In this document: positions 35,162-47,028 of the stretch, piece after piece
Numbering within the stretch: position 1 is the first letter of the stretch
Layout: every line of letters begins with the position of its first letter
Source: Dryocosmus kuriphilus
Lineage: Eukaryota; Arthropoda; Insecta; Hymenoptera; Cynipidae
DNA: 64,000 nt
Direction of reading: 5' to 3'
NCBI GenBank assembly: GCA_038277395.1
Contig: CM076190.1
Location: forward strand, 252,623,989 to 252,687,988
Program-made: the position numbers and the translations under genes
Notes under the pieces: model-generated
Database searches by the model: none
What the model was told of the DNA's origin: nothing
The model's input: only the letters and a program-made list of their open reading frames with translations

Positions 35162-37250
35162 CCTATATTTGGTTCTGGGACTGAATTACCATCAAACTTG
35201 TTATCTACTTATGAAGACATCATGAAATTATTTATTTTAAGATTACATTGCTCGAAGCAAAAACAATATAAAGACTTAGTGCACAACACTGGTGAAATTG
35301 TTGCAGAAGTCGTAGAAGAAACATGGCAGAAAGCATCAATACCCATTGTAGAACATCGCACAATTTTGGCACGGATTAAAGCTTATCACGACAAGTATCG
35401 AAGTCTGCTTAAGCCGCACAGAAGTCGAAAGGACGTCAGGAGTTACATAAACAAGGTACTGAAATTTAAAGATGATAGCAAGGTGCTCTTTGATGTTTCA
35501 ACATGTAAATGTGATACATTTGATGAATGTAGTTGTGAAAAAAATCGAAAAGTACCTTTGAAAGAAAGGGAATTTTTGAGTGATCAGTGCAATGCCAGAA
35601 AAATGATCATTGGTTCTTTGGATAAAAGCTCCACAAAGAAAAATGAAAGCAGTATTTCAAGGAAACACAAACGAAAATTATTTGAAGATGCCATCAACTT
35701 GTCTGCAGCACATTCCGCGTCAAACATCACTTCGAGGTCTAAACCAACAGAAGCGTCCCGTAGCGTGAAAGAAATTCCCAATGAAAATTCGAATTCAATA
35801 ATTACTACCATTGCTTCTGTCAGTACTACAGATTCATTTTCGACTGTAGGCAGAACTTTAGACCGTTATGGTATTTTCGATAGAGCGGGAGCAGCTATCA
35901 TTTCAGCCACATTACAAGATATTGGACTCATTGTAGAACCATGCATTGGGATTTTCTTCGATGGCAGAAAAGATAAAAACATTAATCACCGAAAATAATC
36001 GCCGAAGAGTTTATACTGAAGAACACATAAGTCTATTAAAAGAACCAGGATCTGGTTATATAGGATAAATTTTTGTAGAAAAATGGTCGTGCTAAAACAA
36101 TATGTGAAAAAATTTATCTATTCCTGACTTCCAAATCGATTGATGTTGAAAAGATCTTTGCAATTGGGAGTGACGGGACCGTTGTAAATACTGGAAGTAA
36201 TGTAGGGATTATATCACTCATTGAAAAGAGGTTTCAGCTGTCACTTCAATGGATTATTTGCCAGCTCCATACCAACGAGCTCCCATTGCAACATATTTTT
36301 CAACACCTAGACGGAACCACAATTGGACCCAAAAGTTTCACTGGACCTATTGGGAAAGCTTTAGCTGGTTGTGACAAATTGCCTGGTATATATTTCCGTG
36401 CGTTAGAATGTATTTTACTGGATATCACTAAATCAAAAGGAGATCTGAGTACAGATCAACTGTATTTATTAGAAATGTGTCAAGCGATTCATAGAGGATT
36501 TTGTGATGAGAAATTGTCAAAACGAAATCCGGGAAATATTTGTCATTCTAGATTCCTAACTACTGCAAATAGAATCTTAAGGCTTTATATTTCAAGCGAA
36601 ATGCCGTCGCAAAACCTATTAATACTGACAGAGTTTGTATTAAAAGTTTATGCGCCGATGTGGTTTAAAATAAAATCTCAGCCTTTTTGTATTTTCGGGG
36701 CAAAACATTTATTTGAGACAATCAAACTGTCTCGGTATTTACTTGATAATTTGAAAAAGATCGTTGACCCTGTGGTTCAGCATAATGTGTTTTTTGGTCA
36801 TTGTGAAAATGTACTATTAGCCATGTTAGCTGATGAAAGGAAGCACGTAAGGGAGCTGGCACTGCAGAGAATCTTAAGAATAAGAGCAGAGTCAATAGGG
36901 CCAGTATCCACTCGAATGCTTAAAGAGCCTTCTTTAAGTTTCACCGCGGTGGATTACATTGATTTAATTGACTGGAAATCGATGACTGAACCACCTCTAA
37001 TAAAGATAATAAGCACTGAAATTATTTCCAATGCAAATCCGATTCTGAAAAATTGGACACACAAATTTTAGACAAATTTCGTCATATACCATGTCACAGC
37101 CAGGCAACAGAGAGATGCATCAAATCAGTTACCGAATCTTCTTCTGCTGTCTCTGGTCCTGAGAGGCGTGATGGTTTTATAAAAACTAAGCTAAAAGCTC
37201 GACGCATTATGCCACATTTTAATACTAAGAAAGACTATCGCCCACAGTAA
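35162..37250 (+). pseudogene. Transposon-C protein: repetitive arthropod family, probably a transposase
   Basis: I recognise this as a family present in many copies in arthropod genomes but cannot assign a superfamily by name. Visible blocks are GSGTELPSNL (35171), CKCDTFDECSCE followed by VPLKEREFLSDQ, LDRYGIFDRAGAAIISATLQ, IGIFFDGRKD, IGSDGTVVNTG (36160), WIICQLHTNELPL, GPIGKALAGCDKLP, RNPGNICHSRFLTTANRILR, VYAPMWFKIK and a C-terminal HIPCHSQATERCIKSVTE with RRDGFI. Defects: one extra A near 35975, a TAA near 36065, a shift near 36080 and a shift near 37060. No ATG opens the frame on the left, so the N-terminus may lie in another exon or be lost. Confidence 0.7.
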
Positions 37251-37549
37251 TTTACAACTGCGTACATTGTAAGCATTCTTTCTACATACTTTATTCTACT
37301 TTTTATTATACTGTTAATAGCTCCAAGTTGTCATTTGATTTTTTTTAGTAGCTCAACTTTTTAGAACTCTAAAACCATAATGAATAATTAATAATTTTAA
37401 AGAACTTTTGTTTTCATGAGTGCACCGAATTTTTGCTTTATTGGATTTCCTTGTAAACTTCAACCCGTTTGTGGCAGTACTAGAATATAAAATACAAAAA
37501 AATTATTCTCATAAATTTTAACTGAATTTCACTTCACCTTAATATACAT

Positions 37550-38921
37550 AGAATAAGTATATCACTGGAGTAGAGTACGGGGGGTGTTCTGTCCCAATTT
37601 GTATTCGTACGTGTCCGTGTGACGTGAGCATGCTCTATTGCTTGTCCATTTGACGTGAGGATGTGTTAGTGCGTGTCCGTGTGAGTCGTGTTGAAAACTA
37701 TCGATTTCAAGTGACGTCATCAAAATTCCAGGTTATTAGAGAAGCGTCGTGATAGACAGAGGGGGGTGGGGGGGTCGAAGCCTGCTAGTTTCAATTGACG
37801 TCATCAAAATAATGGGTCAATGACCTGCTTAATGTGTCGTTGATTGTAATGTGCAATATCAAGAAGATATGAAAATAACTCCTCCTTTGCCCCTCGAACC
37901 ATTCTTGCGCCCATAAACTTCAAGTAACAATACCATCACAATAGTCATGTCAGTGTTAAAGAGAGGGGGGCGACTTTCTGAAACATACCAGATGACTTTA
38001 TCGCATGTATCAGCCCTGTGTGAGGTTAGTGTGAGAGTGTATGACGAATCTATTAAGCATTTTGGTTTTGAGGTTATATAAATGTGAGGCATACTCATGG
38101 AATGTATGAACTGATTCAATATTTCTTACTTGCTTTACTGTAGATAATGCTGCTATCCAATTTGATGTATAAGCTTCCTCAAAAACATGTTTATATTTAA
38201 TGAAAAATATTACCTAATAATGCTAGGCTCCTGTTTCATTTGAAATTATTATTTCAAGCGTATTATTTCGTTTCCAACCGCCAGCAGTTAGAAGCTCTAA
38301 AACTGAAATAAGTCTTTTACATTTTTATAATAACTAAAATGAGTGTGAGTGAAAGAAATGAAAAAGTGGATATAAAATTTAAAAGATACACTTCATAGAC
38401 ACCAATTAGGAGCCCTAAACCCGATATGAGCCTCTTAAATTTTTATAATAACCAAAAATCGATATAATTATTACCCTCTGATAAGCTATAATAAAATTTA
38501 TTAAGAAAGTCGCACACATACAAGATCCTATATAACTTCACTCACAGTAGGCATACATTATTCTAATCATATGGAACCGTGCGTTTTTTCGAAACATCTC
38601 AGAAGTATTTCAATATTTCTGGGCGTCGTTATTCTTCTATTTCGTATTATTATACTATAATTGTGAGTGATCATGAAACCGTCGAATCATGATGCAACAA
38701 CGCTAACTGAGGGTTCGATCGGGCAAGCCACATAAGTTCATGCATACTCTGAAAATCTGAGATTACGTAAATTCCAGGACCTAAAGTTATTGACGGGATT
38801 TATGCTCTTATACTTTAGTCTACAAAAATATTTCCAAGAACTTTCTGGTTACATTGATCTATTTCGTTTTACTAATCATTACAATAAACTAAAAGCTAGA
38901 ATTACTTTACCACGGTGAAAG
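37550..38921. other. No gene seen; duplicated TGACGTCA segment and a dispersed repeat
   Basis: GTGACGTCATCAAAAT (37713) and TTGACGTCATCAAAAT (37796) lie in similar contexts about 85 bp apart. GTGTCCGTGTGA words repeat near 37612 and 37674. The stretch 38285-38470 holds two copies of an AGAAGCTCTAAAACTGA / ATTTTTATAATAAC unit that recurs at 42540-42860. Confidence 0.5.
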
Positions 38922-38923
38922 TA

Positions 38924-40067
38924 CAGTCTGTTCCACAAGACAAGGTACGCTTTCTCTCGAAAAGTCTCAAAGATTTTTTCTCTTCTTTTTTGGCCTGACT
39001 GCACGTTTGAAGGGCTAAGATGGAACCGCTGATTCGCTTCATTCTCTTTCGAAGTGTCAGATATAGCACAAGATTGCGCAATGAGTGTTGTGTACCCCAA
39101 ACGTTTTGAGGCTGTGTTTTTGTGCACCAATAAACACGGACAACATCTTTCGTACTCAGCCGCTGATAAAGCGCTTAAAAAGTCTAATAAATTCGCGCAA
39201 ACGTTCAAAAACTGTCTAGTATCTGGCGGGAAGAGGAGAAACGCGAGCAACGTCGTGTCAGGAGGATAAGGCGATCATCGCACTTTTCAAGCGCAACCCA
39301 GCTCTGCGGCTGCGCGAAGCCAAAGCTAAGCTATGGGCGAAGGGACTAGAGGTTAGTACAAACACCATAAGACACAAATTAGCTGAGGCATTGTGCAGTA
39401 CTGTAGCACGAGGCAGAAACCCCTGCTCTCAGAGGTACACATGCAAAAACGCCTGGCATGGGCTACGGAAAATAATGATCACGATTGGTCAAATGTAATT
39501 TTTTTCGACGAAGCGTCCTTTCGGCATGGGTTTCCATAAAATCTGCCTGGTTAGGCTGTCTTGGGCGGTTCACCCAGCGAACTGTTAAACACCCAATAAA
39601 GGTCCATGTTTGGGGATGGTTCTTACAGCGCGGTTTTGGCAATTTAGAGCTTTTCACTGAGAACCTGGATCCTTCAAGAGGACAGCGACCCTAAAATCGC
39701 AGTCGCCTGTGCACGAGCTGGAAAGCGGAAAATAGCGTCGTGACCTTGGACTGGCCTTCACAATCTACTGGTGCAAATCCAATCGAAAATTTGCGGAGTG
39801 TCGTTAAGATAAACCTTCTTCACCCTCAAGCAGTACCTCGAAGAATAAGAGAGGCATGGCGCTCTCTATATTCAGAATATGCCAAAGAACTAGCCGAGAG
39901 GATGCCCAGAATGTGCCAGGCCCTTAGCCAGCATAACGGTGATTGGACGGTGTATTAAGTAGAGGCCGCCCTAATTTTTAAAGCGTTTTTTCATGTGAAA
40001 ACAGAAAAATGCAGTTTTCTTTGAAACTTTTCGAGGAAATATGTACCTTGTCTTGTGGAACAGACTG
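38924..40067 (+). mobile_element. Tc1-like element remnant (1144 bp)
   Basis: The ends CAGTCTGTTCCACAAGACAA and, read inward from the right, CAGTCTGTTCCACAAGACAA are perfect inverted repeats. TA precedes the left end; the right flank reads CA, probably a mutated TA. It contains a decayed DDE transposase. Confidence 0.85.
39054..39958 (+). pseudogene. Tc1-type transposase (DDE), heavily decayed
   Basis: Pieces in different frames follow the Tc1 order: an N-terminal part (39054-39250), LRLREAKAKLWAKGLEVSTN (about 39315), the first catalytic Asp in DWSNVIFFDEASF (39485-39520), KVHVWGWF (39600), a degraded second-Asp region near 39690, and the catalytic Glu in GANPIENL (39775). The C-terminus RMPRMCQALSQHNGDWTVY ends at 39958. 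Stops and shifts separate the pieces. Confidence 0.75.
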
Positions 40068-40084
40068 CATATTCTCTCAATATA

Positions 40085-40998
40085 CAGGGTGTCCCAGTAC
40101 TCAAAATACATTTTTATATTTTTGAATTCCCAAAAAAAAAAAATGGAGTCGAAAATTATAATAAAATTTTCTTTCTAAGTTAATAATTACCGAGTTATTA
40201 ACAATTAAAGATAACCAACCAGAAGGACGCGTTAGGTGGAAAGCAATACATGTGTCGCCGACCATAGTGTATGTGTTCAGTTAGTATAATTACCCCTGCG
40301 ATAGTTTTTGCCAGGAGGTTGTGATTCTCTGGTGCAACTTCACAGATTGACGAGATTTAAAAAATATGTCCTCCACAAGCCAATAAGTGAACATTTTTCG
40401 ACGGATTAATTGCATCACTTGAGTTGTACATGTTACTCGAATTCTGTAGAATTCTCTGTAATTCCGTAGAATTCCCTTAAACAATTTTGAACTAATTACA
40501 AGTTCTTTTTAATACCTCTGATGTAACTAAATTAAACCTTTAATTATTTTAAATTTTAAGTCTTGTAATTGCTTTTAAATTCTTTTCAATTCCTTAGCAT
40601 TTTTTAAGGGAATTCTACGGTATTACAGAGAATTCTACAGAATTCGAGTAACATGTACAACTCAAGTGAAGTAATTAATCCGTCGAACAGTATTGACTTA
40701 TTGGCTTGTGGAGGATATATTTTTTAAATCTCGTCGAACTGTGAAGTTGCACCAGAGTCACAACCTGCTGGAAAAAACGATCGCAGGAGTAACTTATTAT
40801 ACTAACTGAACACATACACTATTGCCGGTGACGCATGTACTGCCTTCCACCTAACGCGTCCTTCTAAATGGTTATCTTTAATTGTTAATAACTCGGTAAG
40901 TATTAACTTAGCAAACAAATTTTATTATAATTTTCGACCCCATCTTTTTTTTGAAATTAAAAAGTATAAAAAAGTATTTTGAGTACTGGGACACCCTG
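40085..40998. mobile_element. Foldback MITE with ~430-bp arms (914 bp)
   Basis: Almost the whole element is palindromic. The left end CAGGGTGTCCCAGTACTCAA and the right end, read inward, are identical, and TA flanks both. Matching internal words run inwards to GTAGAATTCCCTTAAA (40487) and its complement near 40608, leaving a loop of about 115 bp. The CAGGGTGT start links it to elements A and B. It has no coding sequence. Confidence 0.92.
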
Positions 40999-41000
40999 TA

Positions 41001-42877
41001 TATCCAGATTAAACTTTTTTTCATAGCAAGTGTGACACAAATATTGTAATATAATATTTTGTGAAAAATATAAGAGCGTTAAATGGAATGTTTGATAATT
41101 TAACTTATTTGAAGGTATATGTATACGTTTCTCACGTGAATTTATAATCGATAGATTATAGAAGCTTCTGGTAAAGCGTCTTATATACATGTATCTCAAG
41201 CACAGTTTGAAATTTTATAATGTCAATAATGATTCTTGGGGCAAGGGTTCATGTCCGTGCTAAATAAAGAAAATAACTAGAAGAGCAGTTGCACATTTCA
41301 AAATATGCAGAATTAATTCATAGTGTTCCCTACGTACTGATTAGAGATATCCAATAACATGATGTTAACATTTCTCATCGCGTTGCATGCTTTTAGTTAT
41401 TAAAATAAGTGAGTCTTGTTTAACCAGCCCTTGTTATTACACTTTCAGAATAAACTACTACAATATAATTTTCTTAAATAATTGTTGAAAATCTTCTACT
41501 GGTAAAGACCAAAGGGATAACACTAAGGAATTAATAGAGAAATGAAGTTGAGTGAGTGAAGCACCGTTATGAAATGTTTAAACAATTTAATTGCTTATAA
41601 ATTTTAAGCCCAAACAATGTTAGACTTAAGTTTTTAACCAATTCTTTGAAAATTTGACGTAAGTTTCCTCTCAGAAAATATGAAAGGAAATCCACTAAGG
41701 AATTAGTTAGCGAAAAACAAAGAAACAGCTAGAGGTGAATAGCGCATACCTATGGAATACATAAACATTCAGTTTGTTGATAAAATCAAGACAGATCAAC
41801 ATAAGTCTTAAGTTTTACAGAATTATGTAAAAATATTACAATATATTCCTCAAATGTTATAATATAGTTCTAAAATGTTTAAATAATGTGCTCACCAATA
41901 AAAATCGAAGAGTGATTCGACAAGAAATAGGCTACTCATGATCTTCTATTTATGAAGAAAGAAAAGTCTAATGCAAATATAAATGTATGGTAACGTATAT
42001 GAGAATGATCTAATTTGGATGCAGGGAATCGAGTGTCAACTATAGTAAAATGAACCTGAAGTTATAAACAGTCAAGCTGACTGCAACGCACCATACTATA
42101 CTGTACTATACTATTCTATACGGTGCAGTGGGTGAAAGAGTTACTAAATCGAAACATTTTAATGTGCACTTTGGTTCCTAGTATGTTGATGATTTGGTGT
42201 CAGTTGAGCAAGCATGATTAAAAGACTCACACTTGCCATTTTAGTTTCAAACTCAACGTTTTAAACGAAGCAGTCTCAATGAAGGAGGGACTTTATAGTT
42301 GGAACTATTGGAGAAGATTTGTGTGTTTAAAAAAGGGCAGTACGCAAAGTGACAAAAAATGTTGCAATATATAAGACAAAATTATGACAAAACTAAAGAA
42401 AAATGCTGTTGTAAATATCTCTTTCTCAAAACTTGTTTGTAAATATTTACTGCGGAGGAGAACGAGGTGGAGGAGGAGGAAGAGGAGGACGTTATACATA
42501 AATAAAATACTCAAACTTTGTACTCAACGATTATAAGCCTTAGACGATCAGTTAGAAACTCTAAAACTGAGTTGGGTGTAAAATTTGTGTATTTTATTTA
42601 AGTATAACATCTTCCTCTTCTCTCTCCTAAATTTCGTTTAGAGTAAATAATTCTGATATCTGATTTAAAGTATAGACTTTCCCAAATCGTCTTTATATTT
42701 AGAGAGGAGGGGTGGAGGACGAGAATGAGAAGGAGGATAAGAAGGAGGTTGTAATTAAAAAAGTTACTCGACATTTTGCACTCATTGATTACAAGCCTTA
42801 GATCATCTGTTGGTAACTCGAAAACTTATAATAACCAAAATGAGTGTGGGTGAAAGAAATTAGAAAATGCATATATA
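41001..42877. other. No gene seen; purine-rich tracts and dispersed repeat
   Basis: AT-rich. GGAGGAGGAGGAAGAGGAGG-type tracts lie at 42452-42490 and 42700-42750. The region 42540-42870 has two copies of the repeat also seen at 38285-38470 (GTTAGAAACTCTAAAACTGA; ATGAGTGTGGGTGAAAGAAA). A mariner inserted at its end. Confidence 0.45.
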
Positions 42878-44212
42878 AGAGGCGCGTTTTTTAAGTAAGT
42901 ACCGTTTTGAAATAAAAAAAAACGAGCAGAGATACTTGAATAATTTTATTTTCACATGAAAGCTTATACTTTAAACTACCTTTCTACGTAGTTGCCGCCA
43001 TTATTGAGGCACTTATCGTATCGTCCAATTAGCTTTTGAATTCCGTCGTCATAGAATTCTGCCGCCTGTCTTGACAACTACTCAAACACGGACGTTTTGA
43101 CTTCGTCATCGTCGTCGTGGCGCACGCCGTCCAGGTGTTTCTTCAAATGAAGGAAAATGTGATAATCGCTGGGTGCTAGATCTGGGCTGTAGGGAGGATG
43201 ATCAAGTTGTTCCCAACCAAATTCTCTTATCAGATCTTGGATTCGGTTAGCGATATGTGGACGGGCGTTATCGTGAAGCAAGATGACACCTTTAGTCAGC
43301 ATGCCATGCCTTTTATTTTGGATAGCAAGGTGGAGTTTTCCCAAAGTTTCACAATATGTCATTGAATTTATTGTGTCCCCGCGAGGCAAGAGATCAACCA
43401 GTAACACCCCTTTCCGGTCCCAAAACACTGTACACATGATTTTTCGGGCTGAAATTGTTGCTTAAACTTGACCTTTCTGTGCGAAGTCGAATGCGTCCAT
43501 TCCATAGACTGCTGTTTTGATTTGATTCTGGTGTAACGTAGGCTACCCATGTTTCATCGCCTGTCACTATTTGGTTTAAAAAATCGTCGCCTTCTTCATC
43601 GTATCGCGAAAGGAAAGACAAAGCACTTCCCAAACGTTTCGTTTTGTGCACTTCCGTCAGCATTTTCGGAACCCAGCGTGAACACAACTTGCGATAGTGT
43701 AACCGTTCCGTCACAATTTCGTAGACAACACTTCGAGAAGCTTGAGGAAACTTTTCAGATAATGTTGAAATAGTAAAGCGTCTGTTCTCTTGGATTTTTT
43801 GGTCAACTTTTCCCACCAAATCGTCAGTAATGACCGAAGGGCGGCCACTGCGTTCTTCATCATCAACGTTGGAGCGGCCATATTTAAATGACGTAACCCA
43901 CTTTCGCACCATTCCTTCACTCATTATGTTTTCTCCATACACTGCACAAATCTCACAATGAATATCGATTGCTTTTACTCGTTTGGCACAAAGATAACGG
44001 ATAACAGACCGCACTTCGCATTCGGCGGGATTTTCAACAGGCTGAGGCATTTTAAACAGTCACTGACAACCGTACGCTTCGCCGAAAAATGGCGTAGTGG
44101 TGTCTGGGCGTAGCTGACAGGTGCAGCAACACAGCACGCATGCGCGGAACGCCGACCGTACCGCTACAGCGGCACAATTTGAAAACGGTACTTACTTAAA
44201 AAACGCACCTCG
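42878..44212 (-). mobile_element. Mariner element (1335 bp), inactive
   Basis: The left end AGAGGCGCGTTTTTTAAGTA and the right end, read inward as CGAGGTGCGTTTTTTAAGTA, are inverted repeats continuing to AGTACCGTTTT. TA lies on each side (42876-42877 and 44213-44214). The single transposase gene is on the minus strand. Confidence 0.9.
43078..44050 (-). pseudogene. Mariner transposase (DD34D), frameshifted
   Basis: ATG 44050 gives MPQPVENPAECEVRSVIRYL. The N-terminal HTH part has MVRKWVTSFKYGRSNVDDEERSGRPS in frame, then the first Asp in IVTGDETWVAYVTPES. The frame shifts near 43545 and again near 43440, where TVFWDRKGVLLVD resumes. The second Asp is in LLHDNARPH and the third in LAPSDYHIF, with 34 residues between them. 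The stop is at 43078. Only the frameshifts appear to inactivate it. Confidence 0.88.
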
Positions 44213-44334
44213 TATATATACATTTAAAAGATTAAATTTCTTAAACAAGCGCTTATTCCATATAAAAGTCATCTCAAATTTAACTTGCTAAAAGAACTGT
44301 ACAATATTTAGTAATAGAAAAGACTATTACCTAC

Positions 44335-45062
44335 TTACTTACTGTTCCCCTTTCGGGGTAAGTGTAAACTCTCTCGGTTCAAACCTCGTTACATTACCAG
44401 GGATTAGGAAATTTGTATGATTGTGGAAGGAAATGAGTACGTATTGGAACTTGTAGATTATAGATCGATCCAGAGGTCGTATGCTGCTCATTCAAATAAC
44501 ACACGAGTCCCACAAAAACGCTCCGATCCGGGTCGCTGATCGACCTCTCTAGCAGCCAACCATGATGGACAGCATCGCACACCTATATTTGGATCCATAC
44601 GCTAGATACAATCACATTCACTAGGTAAAGCCCTCCACCAGTGCCCATGTGTATCCAAAATCAATCTTTTCAGGCGATCGTCAAATATTTCTTGTAAAAT
44701 ATTCTTCTTTATATCTTTTCGCTTGAGAGATTCATTCATACATTCCCACCATACTTTCCTCGGACTACATCACGGTGCGTGACCGTTCCATTTTCTGAGG
44801 TATATTTGCTTCATTAAACATTCTTCATCTATTCTCTCAACATGACGAAACCATCTCAACAAACTTCTTTCACACTTGTTCATCAGAGTTTCTTCTACGC
44901 CACAATCTTTCTGAACAGACTTGTTATTGGCTTTATCTATTAGTGCTTTACCGCAAATATTCCGCAGGAAACGCACTCCAACCGCGTTCACTTTACTTCT
45001 ATTCTTTTTTGGAATATCCAAGTCTCGCTACCATACAGCAGTGTGCTAGGTGAACGGAGACT
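44335..45062 (-). mobile_element. LINE 3' fragment, same family as the split LINE at 46-59 kb
   Basis: On the minus strand STLLYGSETW (45045) is followed after a shift by KVNAVGVRFLRNICG and ERSLLRWFRHVERIDEE, the C-terminus typical of one LINE type. The 3' UTR (44580-44335) matches 51733-51990 closely, for example GGATCGATCTATA and ACCCCGAAAGGGGAA. It is truncated at its 5' end. Confidence 0.8.
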
Positions 45063-45959
45063 GACCGGTAACTTTCAAAATGTAGTCCTTGGTGGAACTT
45101 GAAGTGTGGGGAGGGATCGAGTACCCTACTATACGACCGAATTCCTTCGCGTCCTAAGATGGGCGGATATTTTGCGGTACAGAAGAATGAATGAAGAACA
45201 GAATTATCCCTATCCTTGTTGAGTCCCATTGCTGGCTGTAGATCGACTGTCTAACTGTCCAGATTGACCCATATCTATATCACACCCGCATACATGCTCC
45301 ACCCACACACCGAAGTTGCGTCAAATTTCCCACTCACCTGATGAGATTGAGAGCGAACTAATCGTTGCATTACGCGGCTGACGCCAAGGTAAGTTGACGT
45401 CGATGAGGTGCTGAGAACTCCCGCTACCGTGTTGTGAGTCGGCGCCTTGACATTAATCCCGCTCTCTTGCGAAGAGCCAATCGAGCAATTCCAACCATTG
45501 CTGCCGACTGCTTGCTCTCTCAGCATTATGCTCCAGCTAACTAACTTATGTATGAGTTAAAATTCAACGCGTTAAAAGACAAACTTATCGTGAGATAACT
45601 ATAAAAAGTAAGATATAATTTTAGGTGTGTCTATATAATATAAAAAAACAATGTAATATAAGATAATATAGAATAATATAGAATAATTTACACAACACAC
45701 GTAACATGTGGAAAAGGTGGGCGAGTAGAGTTCGTTAGCAGCGAGATGGAAAACGAAAACTGGAAGGAGTTGAGGTGTCCGATCTCCCTAGGTCTATGTT
45801 AGAGTCGCGTAAAAAAGTAAATGCCCAAAGTGACCCTGGAATTTAAATTAATAACACATTAAAATGGAGCACACATATTGACACTATGACACGCGTAGCT
45901 AATTGATGCTTAGGATTTCTATTCAGATGATGTCATTCTATAAAGAACGAGATTGATGC
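45063..45959. other. No gene seen
   Basis: A GC-richer block at 45070-45540 shares the words GCTGGCTGTAGATCGACTG and CTAACTG with 2148-2178. The rest is AT-rich. The 5' end of the following LINE is not defined and may lie in here. Confidence 0.35.
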
Positions 45960-45979
45960 TTCTTTTGATAAAAGGAATA

Positions 45980-46828
45980 TCCCAGGAATAGGTTCAGGCG
46001 ATTTATGTAGATTGTGTGTTTGGAATGCTCCAGGTTTGAATGATTACAAAGTGGGAGAAATGTTCAAAACGATGCATATGAAAGAGTTATATATCCTGCG
46101 TGTAACTGAAGCAAAGCAGAAAGGACGTGAAATAGCGAATACAGAGAACTTCGGAAATCGCACCTTGGTCTGGTAATGATTCGTGAGCTAGCCAAAGCAT
46201 ACGAGTGACTATGAATGGGAAACCCAGACGAAATACCACAAAGTATAAGTTTGTATCTCGAAGGTTTTTGTCGGTTACAATGAAGGTGGTAATCAGAAAA
46301 CTATTTATTGTAGAATGTGACGCTCCAGTTGATGCCGAAAGCAGTAATGTAAACGATGCATTCCGAAAGTCGTTGAATGATATCTTAGTTACTAGTTATT
46401 CTGGGTAAATGATCATTATGTTTGGACATATTTACGATGGGTTTGGCCTGAAATGCGAAGGCAAAGACAGGGCTTTCGCTATGTCTGGAGACTCAGAAAC
46501 AAATAAGAACGGGGAAAAATTGATTATCTTGTGCTTAGAAAGAGGCTTACTCATGACAAATGCTTAGCTCAGGCATAAAATGATCCACATGTATACGTGG
46601 TCTAGAGGTGAAAGGCGCAAAATGATCGACTTTATTGACACGGATGTGAGATTGAGAGATCCAATTAGTGATACGTGAATAATGAGAGGCCCTCAATGCG
46701 AAACAGACCACCCTCTGGCTGTTTCGAGGATGAACCCGGGTCACGTATGCAGGAAAAGAGAAATTAAGAAAGCAAAGCAATCGCGAACCCAGACAGAGAA
46801 ATTGCAGAACTCAGATATGCCAATAGAT
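45980..46828 (+). pseudogene. LINE endonuclease domain and following linker
   Basis: In broken frames: LCVWNAPGLNDYKVGEMFKT, LYILRVTEAKQKG (endonuclease motif with T.TE), SRRFLSVTMKVVIRKLFIVE, then a degraded GD-W block (DIYDGF), NGEKLIILCLERGLLMTN, MYTWSRGERRKMIDFI, the SDHPLAV-like block CETDHPLAVSRM and a basic linker to MPIDY. This order is that of the AP-like endonuclease in RTE/Jockey-type LINEs. The catalytic His (DHPL) is still present. At least four stops interrupt it. Confidence 0.75.
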
Positions 46829-47028
46829 TACATTATGTCAAAAAAGTACCGGGAATTTATCATTCAAAAAGCCCGCTCAAAGAGATTGGTAAAAACCTTT
46901 GTGACGCTAAGTTGGCACCACTGTCCCCTATTCTAGCGTGGAGTCCGAGCGCGACCTGTCATTTACTTTGTTCACAGTGCTCAATGTTGTGAGGTTACCT
47001 CAAGTGTGTTCCGCGATTTTTACAATTA

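Larger units (their letters stand above)
30301..37541 (+). mobile_element. Unclassified DNA transposon C with 8-bp target duplication, split by a P element
   Basis: The left end TAGGGTGGATCGG and the right end, read inward as TAAGGTGAAGTG, are flanked by identical 8-mers ATATACAT (30293-30300 and 37542-37549). Inverted similarity continues inward, with CTGCCACAAACGGGTT at 30430 and its complement near 37470. The P element at 30544-34875 is nested inside; without it the element is about 2.9 kb. It carries one decayed gene (35162-37250). An 8-bp duplication fits hAT-like superfamilies. Confidence 0.85.
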
